This document shows, in pieces, positions 54,270 through 64,000 of a stretch of 64,000 nucleotides of DNA. Both the position numbers and the translations under genes were made by a program. The notes beneath the pieces were generated by a model. The model did no database searches. It was not told the origin of the DNA and was given only the letters and a program-made list of their open reading frames with translations. Source of the DNA: Clostridium lacusfryxellense. Its GTDB lineage: Bacteria; Bacillota; Clostridia; Clostridiales; Clostridiaceae. The stretch is from the NCBI RefSeq assembly GCF_018861735.1, contig NZ_JAHLEB010000005.1:62001-126000 (forward strand). The letters run 5' to 3'. The first letter of the stretch is position 1, and each line of letters opens with the position of its first letter.

Positions 54270-54369
54270 ACAGTATACCTATAATATACTCAATTTTCAA
54301 TACTAGAGAATTTAAAATAAAGTAATCCACTATAATTAAATATGGATTACCTTTTAATATTATAACATA

Positions 54370-56052
54370 TTAAATTTTTAATGACTCAGCTGCTATAATA
54401 TCCACATCTGGCTCAAATGTAATTGGAATTTTTTTAGGTAGTTCTTGAAGTAACGCTTCACGAATAACCTCACTAATATTACTAACTGGTATAATCTTAA
54501 TATCTTCAATAGTACTAAAACTATCTTGCCAATTATCTTTAGGAATAATAACCCTAGTAGCTCCAGCTTTCTTTGCAGCGGCAATCTTAGCATTGACCCC
54601 ACCTATCGGCTTCACAGATCCATGTATTGATATCTCTCCTGTCATTGCAACCATATTATCAACTGGTATACCCTTTATTGCACTGTATATCGCTGTTAAT
54701 ATACTTACTCCAGCAGATGGTCCATCTACAGGTGATCCTCCTGGGAAATTCACATGAATATCATAGTCGTCACAATCTAAATTAAAATACCTTTCAAGGA
54801 CTGTAACAACATTTTCTACTGAAGATCTTGCAGTGCTTTTTCTTCTAAGTTTTTTATTGCTACTGCTTATTTCTTCTTCTTCAATAATTCCTGTAATTTT
54901 AAGCGCACCTTTTCTAATCTTAATTTTTTTTGCACTAGCTTCAATTTCCATAACTGCACCTATATTAGCTCCATAAACCGCTAGCCCGTTTACATATCCG
55001 ATTTGTGGTTTATCTGATATCCTAGATTCAAGCCTTGGAGAATACTGTCCATTTTCTATAACCCACTCTATATCTCCAATACTCACTTCATCTCTTTCAT
55101 CATTAATAGCCATACCACAAGCTAGTTGAATTAAATTAACGGTATCTCTGCCATTGCTAGTGTATTTACCTACAAGGTCTAAAGCTTTATCACAAATTTT
55201 AAGGCCCATTTTTTTTATTGAGTTTGATGCAATTATTTGCAATTCCTCTGGAAGCAATGCCCTAAAGAATATTTCTATACATCTTGACCTTATTGCTGGA
55301 GTTATTTCTTCCGGGCTACGCGTAGTTGCACCGATTAATCTAAAATCGGCAGGTAATCCCTCATCAAATACTTCTTTTATATAAAGCGGTGTATTAGGAT
55401 CTTCTCCATTGTAATACGCACTATCTAAAAAGACCTTTCTATCCTCCAATACCTTAAGTAGTTTATTCATTTCTATAGGATGTAGTTCTCCAATTTCATC
55501 AATAAATAAAATCCCACCATGTGCTTTTGTGACAGCCCCAGGTTTTGGTTGAGGTACACCCGCCACACCTAACGGACCAGCTCCCTGGTATATAGGGTCA
55601 TGAACCGATCCAATAAGCGGATCTGCTATTCCCCTCTCATCAAACCTAACAGTAGTTCCATCTATTTCTACAAACTTTGACTGTGCATTAAAGGGAGACT
55701 TTTCTCTTTTTTTAGCATCTTCAAGAACTAATCTAGCCGCTGCCGTTTTTCCTATTCCAGGCGGCCCATAAATTATGACATGTTGTGGATTAGGACCACA
55801 TATTGCTGCTTGTAATGCTTTAATTCCTTTTTCTTGCCCTATAACCTCTTCAAATTTAGTTGGTCTGCTTTTTTCTGTAAGCGGCTCTGTAAGGCTTATC
55901 TTTTTCATTCTTCTTAAATTTTCCATTTCTTTCTTGTTTTCCTTATTAACAGTCACCTTGTTACTTTGCTGTGACTTTAATGCATTAAAGAAATATAATC
56001 CGATTACTATTGTAAAAAAGAGTTGAATTGCCATTAGAAGCTTCATTGTCAT
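54370..56052 (-). CDS. lonB: LonB-type ATP-dependent protease
   Basis: A 560-residue protein. An N-terminal hydrophobic segment (residues 3-23) suggests membrane association. The AAA+ module has Walker A IIYGPPGIGKTAAARL near 97 and Walker B GILFIDEIGELHPIE. The protease has Ser in SPVDGPSAGVSI near 448 and Lys in GGVNAKIAAAKKAG near 490. B. subtilis LonB is a forespore protease, and this gene keeps the clpX-lonB-lonA order. No ribosome site sits close to the ATG; AAGGAGG lies 37 bases away, across a small hairpin. Confidence 0.93.
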   Translation of the reverse strand: MTMKLLMAIQLFFTIVIGLYFFNALKSQQSNKVTVNKENKKEMENLRRMKKISLTEPLTEKSRPTKFEEVIGQEKGIKALQAAICGPNPQHVIIYGPPGIGKTAAARLVLEDAKKREKSPFNAQSKFVEIDGTTVRFDERGIADPLIGSVHDPIYQGAGPLGVAGVPQPKPGAVTKAHGGILFIDEIGELHPIEMNKLLKVLEDRKVFLDSAYYNGEDPNTPLYIKEVFDEGLPADFRLIGATTRSPEEITPAIRSRCIEIFFRALLPEELQIIASNSIKKMGLKICDKALDLVGKYTSNGRDTVNLIQLACGMAINDERDEVSIGDIEWVIENGQYSPRLESRISDKPQIGYVNGLAVYGANIGAVMEIEASAKKIKIRKGALKITGIIEEEEISSSNKKLRRKSTARSSVENVVTVLERYFNLDCDDYDIHVNFPGGSPVDGPSAGVSILTAIYSAIKGIPVDNMVAMTGEISIHGSVKPIGGVNAKIAAAKKAGATRVIIPKDNWQDSFSTIEDIKIIPVSNISEVIREALLQELPKKIPITFEPDVDIIAAESLKI

Positions 56053-56204
56053 ATTATTTAAAGCTTAACACTTAATATATTAAGCTAATCCTCCTTCGCA
56101 TATTAAATTTGCATATTTTAGTAAATATTGCATTATTGATATTATGCTCAAGAAATGATTAATATATTCTTTTTTTCCATAATTTTATTATTTTAAAAAT
56201 AAAA

Positions 56205-56230
56205 AAAGACAGATATACATCTGCCTTTTC
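56205..56230 (-). terminator. Terminator after clpX
   Basis: GGCAGAT pairs with ATCTGTC (one G-T) around a four-base loop, followed by TTTTTTT on the minus strand. Confidence 0.75.
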
Positions 56231-56253
56231 GCTATATTTTCATTTTTAGTTTA

Positions 56254-57546
56254 CTATGCTGTTTCTGGACCTTTTTTAGTCTGAATTTTTTTTGCAATTT
56301 TTATTTTTTCTCTTTTGCCACCTTCAGCTAAAACAAGTTTTGGTTTTCTATTTTGAATAGTTTCTTCTGTAATTATTACTTTTGAAACTTCTTCATTTGA
56401 TGGAATATCAAACATAATTTCACTCATTGTATCTTCTATAATAGATCTAAGTCCCCTAGCTCCAGTTTTCCTTTTAATAGCTTCTTTAGCTATAGATTTT
56501 AAGGCTTCTTCTTCAAACTCTAACTCTACATTATCCATCTCAAATAATTTCTTGTATTGTTTTATAAGGGCATTTTTAGGTTCGCTAAGAATGCTAACTA
56601 ATGCCTCTTCATCTAAAGCTTCAAGAGTAACTACTATAGGTAATCTTCCAACAAACTCTGGAATTAAGCCAAACTTCAATAAATCTCCTGGCATTATAGA
56701 CTTTAATAACTCACCTACATTTACTTCTTCTTTTGATCTTATTTCAGCTCCGAAACCCACAGATGTAGTTCTAGTTCTTTTTTCTATAATTTTATCAAGA
56801 CCATCAAAGGCTCCTCCACAGATAAATAAAATATTAGCTGTGTTTATCTGAATAAATTCTTGGTGAGGGTGTTTTCTTCCACCTTGTGGCGGTACTGATG
56901 CTGTAGTTCCTTCAAGTATTTTAAGTAATGCCTGTTGAACTCCTTCTCCAGACACATCTCTTGTTATAGATGGATTTTCTGATTTTCTAGCAACCTTATC
57001 TATTTCATCTATATATATAATACCTTTTTCAGCTTTTTCTACATCATAATCAGCATTTTGTATTAATTTAAGTAGGATGTTTTCTACATCTTCCCCAACA
57101 TAACCTGCTTCAGTAAGCGTAGTGGCATCTGCTATAGCAAAGGGTACATTTAAGTATTTTGCTAAAGTTTGAGCAAGTAAAGTTTTACCACAACCTGTAG
57201 GTCCAAGTAGTAATATATTACTCTTTTGTAATTCAACATCGCCTTCATTAACATTAGAATTTGTCCTCTTATAATGATTATATACAGCTACTGCTAATGA
57301 CTTTTTAGCAGCGTTTTGGCCTACTACATAATCGTCCATATATTTCTTTATTTCTGCAGGTTTTGGTAATGACCCTAGATCTATTTCAACATCTCCCTGG
57401 AACTCATCTACAATTATTTCAGAACATAATTCTATACATTCATCACATATATACACACCTGGTCCTGCAATTAATCTTCTAACTTGTTCTTGGGTTTTGC
57501 CACAAAAAGAACATTTAAGTTGTTTTTTCTCATCAAACTTTGTCAT
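56254..57546 (-). CDS. clpX: ATP-dependent Clp protease ATPase subunit ClpX
   Basis: A 430-residue AAA+ unfoldase that feeds ClpP. The N-terminal zinc-binding domain CSFCGK...CDECIELC is at residues 12-41. Walker A is [15 protein letters not shown] near 120 and Walker B is [12 protein letters not shown] near 180. The IGF-type ClpP-binding loop region is [15 protein letters not shown] near 300, which includes the sensor part. AGAGGTGA precedes the ATG. It follows clpP by 47 bases, so the partners are co-expressed. Confidence 0.97.
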   Translation of the reverse strand: MTKFDEKKQLKCSFCGKTQEQVRRLIAGPGVYICDECIELCSEIIVDEFQGDVEIDLGSLPKPAEIKKYMDDYVVGQNAAKKSLAVAVYNHYKRTNSNVNEGDVELQKSNILLLGPTGCGKTLLAQTLAKYLNVPFAIADATTLTEAGYVGEDVENILLKLIQNADYDVEKAEKGIIYIDEIDKVARKSENPSITRDVSGEGVQQALLKILEGTTASVPPQGGRKHPHQEFIQINTANILFICGGAFDGLDKIIEKRTRTTSVGFGAEIRSKEEVNVGELLKSIMPGDLLKFGLIPEFVGRLPIVVTLEALDEEALVSILSEPKNALIKQYKKLFEMDNVELEFEEEALKSIAKEAIKRKTGARGLRSIIEDTMSEIMFDIPSNEEVSKVIITEETIQNRKPKLVLAEGGKREKIKIAKKIQTKKGPETA

Positions 57547-57593
57547 ATTATCACCTCTACTAACATTATTTCATTTCAAGTTGTTTTTTAAAG

Positions 57594-58178
57594 TTACTTC
57601 TTTTTAGTTATAACTTCATCTATTAATCCATATTCCATAGCTTCTTGTGCACTCATGAAATAATCTCTTTCAACATCATGTTGAATTTTCTCTATTGGTT
57701 GGCCAGTTCTTTCACTGTATATTCTATTTAATGTATCTTTAGTTTTCATAATTCGTTTTGCGTGTATATCTATATCTGTTGCCTGACCTTGAAAGCCTCC
57801 TAAAGGCTGATGTATAAGTATTTCACTGTTAGGTAATGCAAATCTTTTTCCCTTTTCGCCAGCATTTAATAAGAAAGATCCCATAGATGCAGCCAATCCA
57901 ATACAAATAGTTGATACTTCTGGCTTTATATATTGCATTGTATCATAAATAGCCATTCCTGCTGTAATTGATCCCCCTGGACTATTTATATATAAATAGA
58001 TGTCTTTATCAGGGTCTTCAGACTCTAAATATAATAACTGAGCAACAACTAGACTAGCAGTGACATCATTAACCTCTTCTCCTAGAAAAATTATTCTTTC
58101 TTTTAATAATCTTGAATAGATATCATAAGATCTTTCTCCCCTATTTGTCTGTTCAACAACCATTGGCACTAAACTCAT
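57594..58178 (-). CDS. clpP: ATP-dependent Clp protease proteolytic subunit ClpP
   Basis: A 194-residue serine protease forming the tetradecameric chamber used by ClpX. The catalytic Ser98 is in [11 protein letters not shown], His123 in ILIHQPLGG and the Asp is in VERDYFMSA near 172. The start is ATG at 58178 because AAAGGAG then sits eight bases upstream; a GTG three codons earlier overlaps that site. No CtsR box was recognised upstream. It lies between tig and clpX. Confidence 0.97.
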   Translation of the reverse strand: MSLVPMVVEQTNRGERSYDIYSRLLKERIIFLGEEVNDVTASLVVAQLLYLESEDPDKDIYLYINSPGGSITAGMAIYDTMQYIKPEVSTICIGLAASMGSFLLNAGEKGKRFALPNSEILIHQPLGGFQGQATDIDIHAKRIMKTKDTLNRIYSERTGQPIEKIQHDVERDYFMSAQEAMEYGLIDEVITKKK

Positions 58179-58287
58179 ACAACTCACTCCTTTACTCTAA
58201 TAATAGTATTGTTTGAATAGGTAATCTATTCCTTAATTCTATCCCAAGTAGCAATTTTTTAATCATACAGCTTTATCCTATATTCAA

Positions 58288-58321
58288 AATTAATTGCCAG
58301 AAAAATATCTGGCAATTAATT
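58288..58321 (-). terminator. Terminator after tig
   Basis: A perfect 14-base inverted repeat, aattaattgccaga with its complement and a 6-base loop, just beyond the tig stop. The trailing T run is short. Confidence 0.75.
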
Positions 58322-58331
58322 TTAGTATTAT

Positions 58332-59624
58332 CTAGGCAATAACTTTAGCACTATCCACTAACATGTCTATTACTTTTTCATTTACAACATCAATTTTTAG
58401 ATATTGTTTTTGTGCTTGCATAATCATTTCTGCAGTTTTATCTATATCTTTGTCTCCGTACTGTGCTGCAACTTGTTTTGCTTTTGCAAGCATTTCTTCA
58501 TCGCTAGCTTCAATTTTTTCTATTTTAGCTATTTCAGTTATTACTAAATCAGTTTTAACTCTCTTTTCAGCTGATTCTTTCATAAATGATCTAACTTTTT
58601 CTTCGGTATTATTAGTATATTGATAATATGACTCAAGATCTAAGCCCTGGTTTTTTAATTTTGTTTCTAAATCTTTAAGCATTATATCAGTTTCTCTTTT
58701 TACCATAATTTCTGGAATGTCCATTTCAACATTAGAGCAAACTGCATCAATTACAGCTTCTTCAAATTCTTTCTTTTCTCTATCTTCACTTGATACTAAA
58801 AGTGATTTTTTAATGTCATTTCTTAATTCTTCTAAAGTATCAAATTCTGACACTTCTTTAGCAAATTCATCATCAATTGCTGGTAATTCTTTTTCTTTTA
58901 GGCTTTTAACTGTTACATTAAATGTAGCAAGTTTTCCATTTAAGTCTTCTCTTCCATAAGCTTCTGGGAAATTAACTTTAACTTCTTTAGATTCTCCAAT
59001 TTTTAATCCAACTAATTGTTCTTCAAATGTATCAATGAATGATCCTGAACCAATTTCAAGTTCAAAATCAGTTCCTTCTCCACCGTCAAAAGGAACCTCT
59101 TCAACAAATCCTTTAAAGTCTATAATTGCTATATCGCCCATTGCTACAGCGCCTTCAAGCTTTTCTTCAACTCTAGCATTTTTTTCTTGCATTCCTTTTA
59201 ACTGGTTTTCAATTTCATCATCTGTTACTTTATATTCAGTTTTCTTAGCGTCTACTCCTTTGTATTCTCCAAGTTTAACTTCTGGTACAACAGATACTGA
59301 AGCAGTATAAATGAAATCTTTTCCTTCTGCAATTTCAATAATATCAATTTTAGGATAATCCAGTGGATTTATATCATGTTCCTTTAAAGCTTCTGGATAT
59401 GTATCATCACAACAGAAATTTATTGCATCTTCAAAGAAAACACCTTCACCATACATTTTTTTGATTATATTCATTGGCGCTTTACCTTTTCTGAATCCAG
59501 GTATGTTCATAGTTTTTGAGTTTTTTGCGATAGATTTTTTAAGTGATTTATTAAACCTTTCTGCTTCTACTGTTATTTCTAATTTAATAATATTTTTCTC
59601 TAATTTTTCCATTTTAATGTTCAT
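58332..59624 (-). CDS. tig: Trigger factor Tig
   Basis: A 430-residue ribosome-bound chaperone and peptidyl-prolyl isomerase. The ribosome-docking signature [12 protein letters not shown] is near residue 43. The FKBP-type domain ([20 protein letters not shown]) is near 160-240, and a long helical C-terminal arm follows. The start is ATG at 59624, with AGGAGGAG eight bases upstream; an extension to 59648 has no site. It is the first gene of the tig-clpP-clpX run. Confidence 0.97.
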   Translation of the reverse strand: MNIKMEKLEKNIIKLEITVEAERFNKSLKKSIAKNSKTMNIPGFRKGKAPMNIIKKMYGEGVFFEDAINFCCDDTYPEALKEHDINPLDYPKIDIIEIAEGKDFIYTASVSVVPEVKLGEYKGVDAKKTEYKVTDDEIENQLKGMQEKNARVEEKLEGAVAMGDIAIIDFKGFVEEVPFDGGEGTDFELEIGSGSFIDTFEEQLVGLKIGESKEVKVNFPEAYGREDLNGKLATFNVTVKSLKEKELPAIDDEFAKEVSEFDTLEELRNDIKKSLLVSSEDREKKEFEEAVIDAVCSNVEMDIPEIMVKRETDIMLKDLETKLKNQGLDLESYYQYTNNTEEKVRSFMKESAEKRVKTDLVITEIAKIEKIEASDEEMLAKAKQVAAQYGDKDIDKTAEMIMQAQKQYLKIDVVNEKVIDMLVDSAKVIA

Positions 59625-59803
59625 TATATTACTCCTCCTAATTGCCACAAATGCTGATTACTTTAAATATTATAACATAACTTTTAAGTTGTTTACAAAT
59701 ATTATTCAGCATATTTGCTCAAACAGTCTAATATTGTAATTATAACTAAATTGTTTATAATTTACAAGGTAATTTTAATATCTCCAAAATCCATTAATAT
59801 CCT

Positions 59804-60604
59804 TTAATTTTCAGTTTTATTGTTAAATTTACCAGAAACAAATTCCTTTGCTTTAGTTAGTTCATCGTAACTTGAATAATTGTTGTTGTAAACCTCTATA
59901 ATACCTTTGCCGGCATAGCAAATTTCCTTAAGCATAATAGATATATCTTCATAATTCAAATTCCCTTTCCCTGGTAAAAGACAAGGGTGATTTTCATCTC
60001 TATCATTAATATGAAGATTAACCATGTTACTTCCCATAACCTTAATATATTTTTCTATAGCAATATTAGCTTTACAGGCTTGTTTAAAATCTAAAGTAAA
60101 ATATATTGGGTACGTGCAAGATTCAGACAAAAAATTTAAGAACTCTAGATCTGCTGACATACACCAAGATACATTTTCTTGTGCCAATTTAATACCATAT
60201 TCCATTGCAATATATGAAAGTTCATTATATCTATCAATAACAAACTTCCTATCAAGATCATTAAATTTAGTATATCTCATACCATGAAAAGTATAACAAC
60301 TCGCTCCTAACATTTTTGCCGCCTTGATAACTTTTTTAAAATGTTTTAACATATCATGGCGTCTTCTGTCATATTTATCAAAAAGGTATGGTTCAAAAGA
60401 AGTTGAAAATGCATGAACAGAATTTACGTTGAACTTATAAAATTCTTTTTTTTCAATGAGCACCTTTAAAAATTCTTGTTCATATTCACTAGGCGTATTA
60501 AAAAATATTTCACCACAATTAAATCCTAGCTCTTTCATCTTTCCTATACTATTTTCTGTATACACATCAGGATAAAAGCAGGCGGTCGATAGTCCTATTT
60601 CCAT
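59804..60604 (-). CDS. Sugar phosphate isomerase/epimerase-like TIM barrel protein
   Basis: A 266-residue protein of the xylose isomerase-like/AP endonuclease 2 superfamily. Metal-site-like segments are SVHAFSTSFEP near 63, CYTFHGMRY near 100, LAQENVSWC near 140, YFTLDFKQACK near 168 and NLHINDRDENHPCLLPGKGNL near 195. These are typical of sugar epimerases rather than endonuclease IV. The substrate is unknown. AAAGAGGTAA precedes the ATG. It is 17 bases after the anchored-protein gene. Confidence 0.8.
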   Translation of the reverse strand: MEIGLSTACFYPDVYTENSIGKMKELGFNCGEIFFNTPSEYEQEFLKVLIEKKEFYKFNVNSVHAFSTSFEPYLFDKYDRRRHDMLKHFKKVIKAAKMLGASCYTFHGMRYTKFNDLDRKFVIDRYNELSYIAMEYGIKLAQENVSWCMSADLEFLNFLSESCTYPIYFTLDFKQACKANIAIEKYIKVMGSNMVNLHINDRDENHPCLLPGKGNLNYEDISIMLKEICYAGKGIIEVYNNNYSSYDELTKAKEFVSGKFNNKTEN

Positions 60605-60621
60605 TCTTTTACCTCTTTTCC

Positions 60622-61476
60622 CTATTTGACTACTTTGCCCATTGGGGTTATATACACAATGTTACCATCTATGTTTGCCGCTAGCCCCTCGGGTGTTATC
60701 TTATCAAAGGTTATTTCTTTACCAGATACACGTTGAACTTGCTTATGGGTATTGTTTTTTAAATTTACCTTCCATATATACTTAACCGTCTTTTTAAGCC
60801 AAGGTAACTCACTAACGTATGCAATATTATCCTCATCTATAAATTTAGGTGAAACCGACCAAAGATATGATGGATTCTTATTAAGCTGTTCTTTTTTTGT
60901 AAAAGTCACATTCTTGCTCGACACATATGCTTTCTTTGTGATATCTGTTTTAATTTCATTAACATCAACGTATAACATATCCTGATTTTTTATACTTTGC
61001 AGAACTATTGCCTTTTTACTAGGACTTATATCATATGATACCTCTTTATCATTTGTTACACCCTTTATGGTTTTCACTTCTGCTAATTGACTATATTCTA
61101 TACTAACCTTTTGTCCATCTGAGAATGTTACATCAAAGTGTTGATCTTTTATATCAGATACTGCTTTTGAAGCACTCTCAGCCTTTGCACTATCATCTTT
61201 TTCTGTTTTTGCCTGCTTTTCAATAACTTTTTCTGATTCTTTTTTAACCGCAGCAGCCTTATTTTGCTCATCTTTTTTATTATCTTTCGACTTATTTGAT
61301 AGAATACTATTTATACCATTTTTCATACTTATACCTTTATTTAGAACAGCATCAAAACCTGTACTGAAAAATATACCAAGCCCAATTACGGGCAATATGA
61401 TCAACGTTATTATTATTATTTTTCGTCTTTTTACTTCTTTGTCATAATTCTTGCTAAATATACTAGGCTTCCTCAT
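60622..61476 (-). CDS. Membrane-anchored protein of unknown function
   Basis: A 284-residue protein with a basic cytoplasmic start (MRKPSIFSKNYDKEVKRRK), one membrane helix (about residues 20-42) and a Lys/Glu/Ala-rich linker (residues 65-105). An extracellular domain with repeated DISPSKKAIVLQS- and VTFTKKEQLNKNP-like strands follows. I recognise no family. The general layout is like the anchored protein at 41427-42470. GGAGGTAA precedes ATG at 61476; the in-frame ATG at 61491 overlaps that site. Confidence 0.6.
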   Translation of the reverse strand: MRKPSIFSKNYDKEVKRRKIIIITLIILPVIGLGIFFSTGFDAVLNKGISMKNGINSILSNKSKDNKKDEQNKAAAVKKESEKVIEKQAKTEKDDSAKAESASKAVSDIKDQHFDVTFSDGQKVSIEYSQLAEVKTIKGVTNDKEVSYDISPSKKAIVLQSIKNQDMLYVDVNEIKTDITKKAYVSSKNVTFTKKEQLNKNPSYLWSVSPKFIDEDNIAYVSELPWLKKTVKYIWKVNLKNNTHKQVQRVSGKEITFDKITPEGLAANIDGNIVYITPMGKVVK

Positions 61477-62128
61477 ATGACTTACCTCCATTATAATTGA
61501 TAAACTGTTATTCCTTAGACATTTCCTACTAATCGAATACCTAAATAATTAACCATATTACTTTTATTATACCTCATAACATATGAAAATAGTATGGTTT
61601 TCAAAAGATGCCTTCTTTCTTTATTTTCCCATTTCAATATTAAGAAATTAAAAACTAAATCATAAATTTTCATTAATGTTAATTTAAGTATATTCTAATT
61701 AACTTAATACATATTTTTCAATAAAGCATCATAACAAAGTGTTGTTTCACTTTAAAAATAAACTGTTATATTTTTATGATAAATTTTTAACACGTACAAA
61801 CCGTTGAATTTAAACAGTTTGTTAATTGACATAATATTTTTAATATTACAACTTTTATAAAACCACTTGAACTGTTTCACTTTTAATATTACAATATAAA
61901 TATCAACTGATCCACTCTTCACAAACACTTATAGTTGTTATTAAATTTATGAATTTGATATTAATTTTCGCTATAAGTATTAACAAATCTAACAAAGTAT
62001 TGTATAATTCAATTAGATAATACTTATTACTTAATAACATTTATTTTAATTCTATTCGTCATATAACTATATGGCATAACAAAAACTTTAAAGCACTAAA
62101 AATAATATTTATCAGGGAGGAAAAAAAA
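61477..62128 (+). promoter_or_regulatory. Long upstream region of pflB with candidate promoter
   Basis: Of 652 bases with no gene, the last 150 hold a promoter candidate: TTAACA at 61980-61985, 17 bases, TATAAT at 62003-62008. Upstream are two copies of tgtttcacttt (61743 and 61873) and several aaacagtt/aactgtt pieces. A ttgttaattgacat segment near 61820 recalls half of a Rex redox-repressor site. The long region suggests complex anaerobic or redox control of pflB. Confidence 0.45.
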
Positions 62129-64000
62129 ATGACTCTACAATGGAATAACTTCAAAGGTGATTTATGGAAAGAACAAATTGACGTAAAAGACTTTATACAC
62201 AAAAATTATACATTATACGAAGGTGATGATACTTTCTTAGCTGGAACATCTGATAAGACTAATAAAGTTTGGGACAAAGCCAATTCACTTATTATAGAAG
62301 AAATAAAAAAAGGTATTATAGATGTAGAAACTAACGAGATTTCCGGAATAGATAATTTCGCACCAGGATATATAGATAAAGAAAACGAAGTAATTGTCGG
62401 CCTTCAAACTGACGCACCACTCAAAAGAATAGTTAACCCATTTGGCGGATTTAGAATGGTAGAACAATCACTTGAAGCTTATGGTTACACTTTAAATAAA
62501 GATATAAAAGAATTTTTCCCTAAATATAGGAAAACTCATAATGAAGGAGTTTTCGATGCTTACTCAGACGCTACAAAAGTTGCAAGAACTGTAGGACTAT
62601 TAACAGGTCTTCCTGATGCATATGGTAGAGGACGAGTAATCGGTGATTATAGAAGAATAGCTCTTTATGGAATTGATTATTTAGTGCAGGAAAAGAAAAA
62701 AGATTTGAAGGAATTTACAGGCCACACTACAGATGATTTAATAAGACATAGAGAAGAAATAAGCATGCAAATAAGAGCACTTGGTCAAATCAAGAGCATG
62801 GCATCAAAATATGGCGTTGATATTTCACAACCATCAGTTACCGCTCATGACGCTGTCCAAGCTGTTTATTTAGGATACCTTGCAGGAATAAAAGAAAATA
62901 ATGGTGCTGCAATGTCACTTGGTAGAACTACTACTTTCCTAGATATATATTTTGAAAGAGACTTAGCTAACGGCACATTAACCGAAATCGGTGCTCAAGA
63001 AATTATTGATCAGTTCGTAATTAAACTTAGAATGGCAAGACATCTTAGAACTCCAGAGTACAATGATTTATTTGGTGGAGATCCAAACTGGGTAACAGAA
63101 TCAATTGGTGGTGTTGCACTTAACGGAACTCCAATGGTAACAAAAACATCTTTTAGATTTCTTCATACACTAACAAATTTAGGATCAGCACCAGAACCTA
63201 ATATGACAGTACTTTGGTCAGAAAAGTTACCTGAAACATTTAAAAAATATTGTGCTAAAATGTCTATTCAAACTGACGCAGTTCAGTATGAAAATGATGA
63301 TATAATGAGACCTATATACGGTGATGACTACGGCATAGCATGCTGCGTTTCTGCTATGGAAATAGGTAAGAGAATGCAGTTCTTCGGAGCAAGGGCTAAT
63401 CTTGCAAAATCTTTATTACTATCACTTAATGGTGGAGTAGATGAATTAAAAGGAAAACTTGTAGTACCTGGAATTGAAAAAACAAGTTGTGAAGTAATAG
63501 ACTACAAAGTAGCTAGAAAAAGATATTCAAAAGTCTTAGAATATGTTGCTAATATGTATGTAGATACAATGAACACAATCCATTATATGCATGATAAATA
63601 TGCTTATGAAGCTGGCCAACTTGCTCTTCATGATACTGATCTTAAATATTTCATGGCATTTGGAGTAGCCGGACTTTCAATTGCAGCTGATTCCTTAAGT
63701 GCTATCAAATTTGCTAAGGTATCACCAATAAGAGATGAGAATGGAATAACAACTGATTTTAAAATAGAAGGAGACTTCCCTAAATACGGAAATGATGATG
63801 ATAGAGTTGATGATTTAGCTGTTGAACTTATTAAAGAATTCAGCGACGCTCTTAAAAAACATCCTGCATATAAGGGAGCAGAACACACTTTATCAGCACT
63901 TACCATTACATCAAATGTAGTTTATGGTAAAAAAACCGGTGCAACTCCTGATGGAAGAAAACGTGGAATACCACTTGCTCCTGGAGCTAATCCAACTCAG
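62129..64000 (+). CDS. pflB: Formate C-acetyltransferase (pyruvate formate-lyase) PflB, C-terminus cut by window edge
   Basis: Translation from ATG 62129 (after AGGGAGG) starts [19 protein letters not shown] and runs 624 codons to the window end. The family has about 740 residues. The catalytic cysteine pair is Cys405-Cys406 in [13 protein letters not shown]. The early segment [18 protein letters not shown] is typical of PflB. It splits pyruvate plus CoA into formate and acetyl-CoA, giving formate and C1 units in anaerobic growth. The C-terminal glycyl-radical motif and the activase gene pflA are beyond the window. Confidence 0.96.
   Translation, partial: MTLQWNNFKGDLWKEQIDVKDFIHKNYTLYEGDDTFLAGTSDKTNKVWDKANSLIIEEIKKGIIDVETNEISGIDNFAPGYIDKENEVIVGLQTDAPLKRIVNPFGGFRMVEQSLEAYGYTLNKDIKEFFPKYRKTHNEGVFDAYSDATKVARTVGLLTGLPDAYGRGRVIGDYRRIALYGIDYLVQEKKKDLKEFTGHTTDDLIRHREEISMQIRALGQIKSMASKYGVDISQPSVTAHDAVQAVYLGYLAGIKENNGAAMSLGRTTTFLDIYFERDLANGTLTEIGAQEIIDQFVIKLRMARHLRTPEYNDLFGGDPNWVTESIGGVALNGTPMVTKTSFRFLHTLTNLGSAPEPNMTVLWSEKLPETFKKYCAKMSIQTDAVQYENDDIMRPIYGDDYGIACCVSAMEIGKRMQFFGARANLAKSLLLSLNGGVDELKGKLVVPGIEKTSCEVIDYKVARKRYSKVLEYVANMYVDTMNTIHYMHDKYAYEAGQLALHDTDLKYFMAFGVAGLSIAADSLSAIKFAKVSPIRDENGITTDFKIEGDFPKYGNDDDRVDDLAVELIKEFSDALKKHPAYKGAEHTLSALTITSNVVYGKKTGATPDGRKRGIPLAPGANPTQ

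Overview
The window is a chromosomal segment of a low-GC, spore-forming Firmicute, most likely a Clostridium sensu stricto species. The AT-rich sequence, strong AGGAGG ribosome sites, frequent TTG starts, the tig-clpP-clpX-lonB-lonA-engB order, a pyruvate formate-lyase gene, anaerobic (cobalt-early) B12 genes and glgCDAP all fit. Nearly everything is on the minus strand. I see no rRNA, tRNA, CRISPR array or prophage.

Region 1 (1-15 kb) is cobalamin synthesis. A B12 riboswitch with a terminator precedes cbiK-cobD-cbiA-cbiC-cbiD (cbiD runs off the left edge). cobT-cobC-cobS and cbiG lie further right. Among them are a REP-associated tyrosine transposase (5176-6087), a zinc-type ABC transporter pair, an HNH protein, a DUF3892 protein and a four-domain S1 protein. 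Eight copies of a 16-base motif (ggggacggttaacaac or its complement) lie between these genes and nowhere else in the window. One pair flanks the transposase inversely and another pair forms a hairpin.

Region 2 (14-20 kb) is a purine salvage unit: a guanine-type riboswitch and terminator, xpt, then a BMP-family nucleoside transporter (lipoprotein, ATPase, two permeases). Region 3 (20-27 kb) is glycogen metabolism (glgC-glgD-glgA-glgP). Next come speD and asd.

Region 4 (29-40 kb) is a second B12-riboswitch operon, cobQ-cbiB-hemA-precorrin-2 dehydrogenase-hemC-cobA/hemD-hemB-hemL, with cbiT downstream. It couples synthesis of the tetrapyrrole precursor to B12 supply. The gaps on either side of cbiT hold two strongly structured unexplained elements. 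The one at 30205-30432 is the best candidate for a new structured RNA.

Region 5 (40-51 kb) is mixed: trmB, a site-2 protease, secreted or anchored proteins, a PhoH-like ATPase with an internal His-rich tandem repeat, a Fur-family regulator with a 28-base palindromic operator, a solute-binding lipoprotein, a bactofilin, and three low-complexity Gly/Asn/Cys-rich proteins that may belong to the spore surface.

Region 6 (51-61 kb) is protein quality control (engB, lonA, lonB, clpX, clpP, tig), then a TIM-barrel epimerase-like protein and an anchored protein. The window ends inside pflB.
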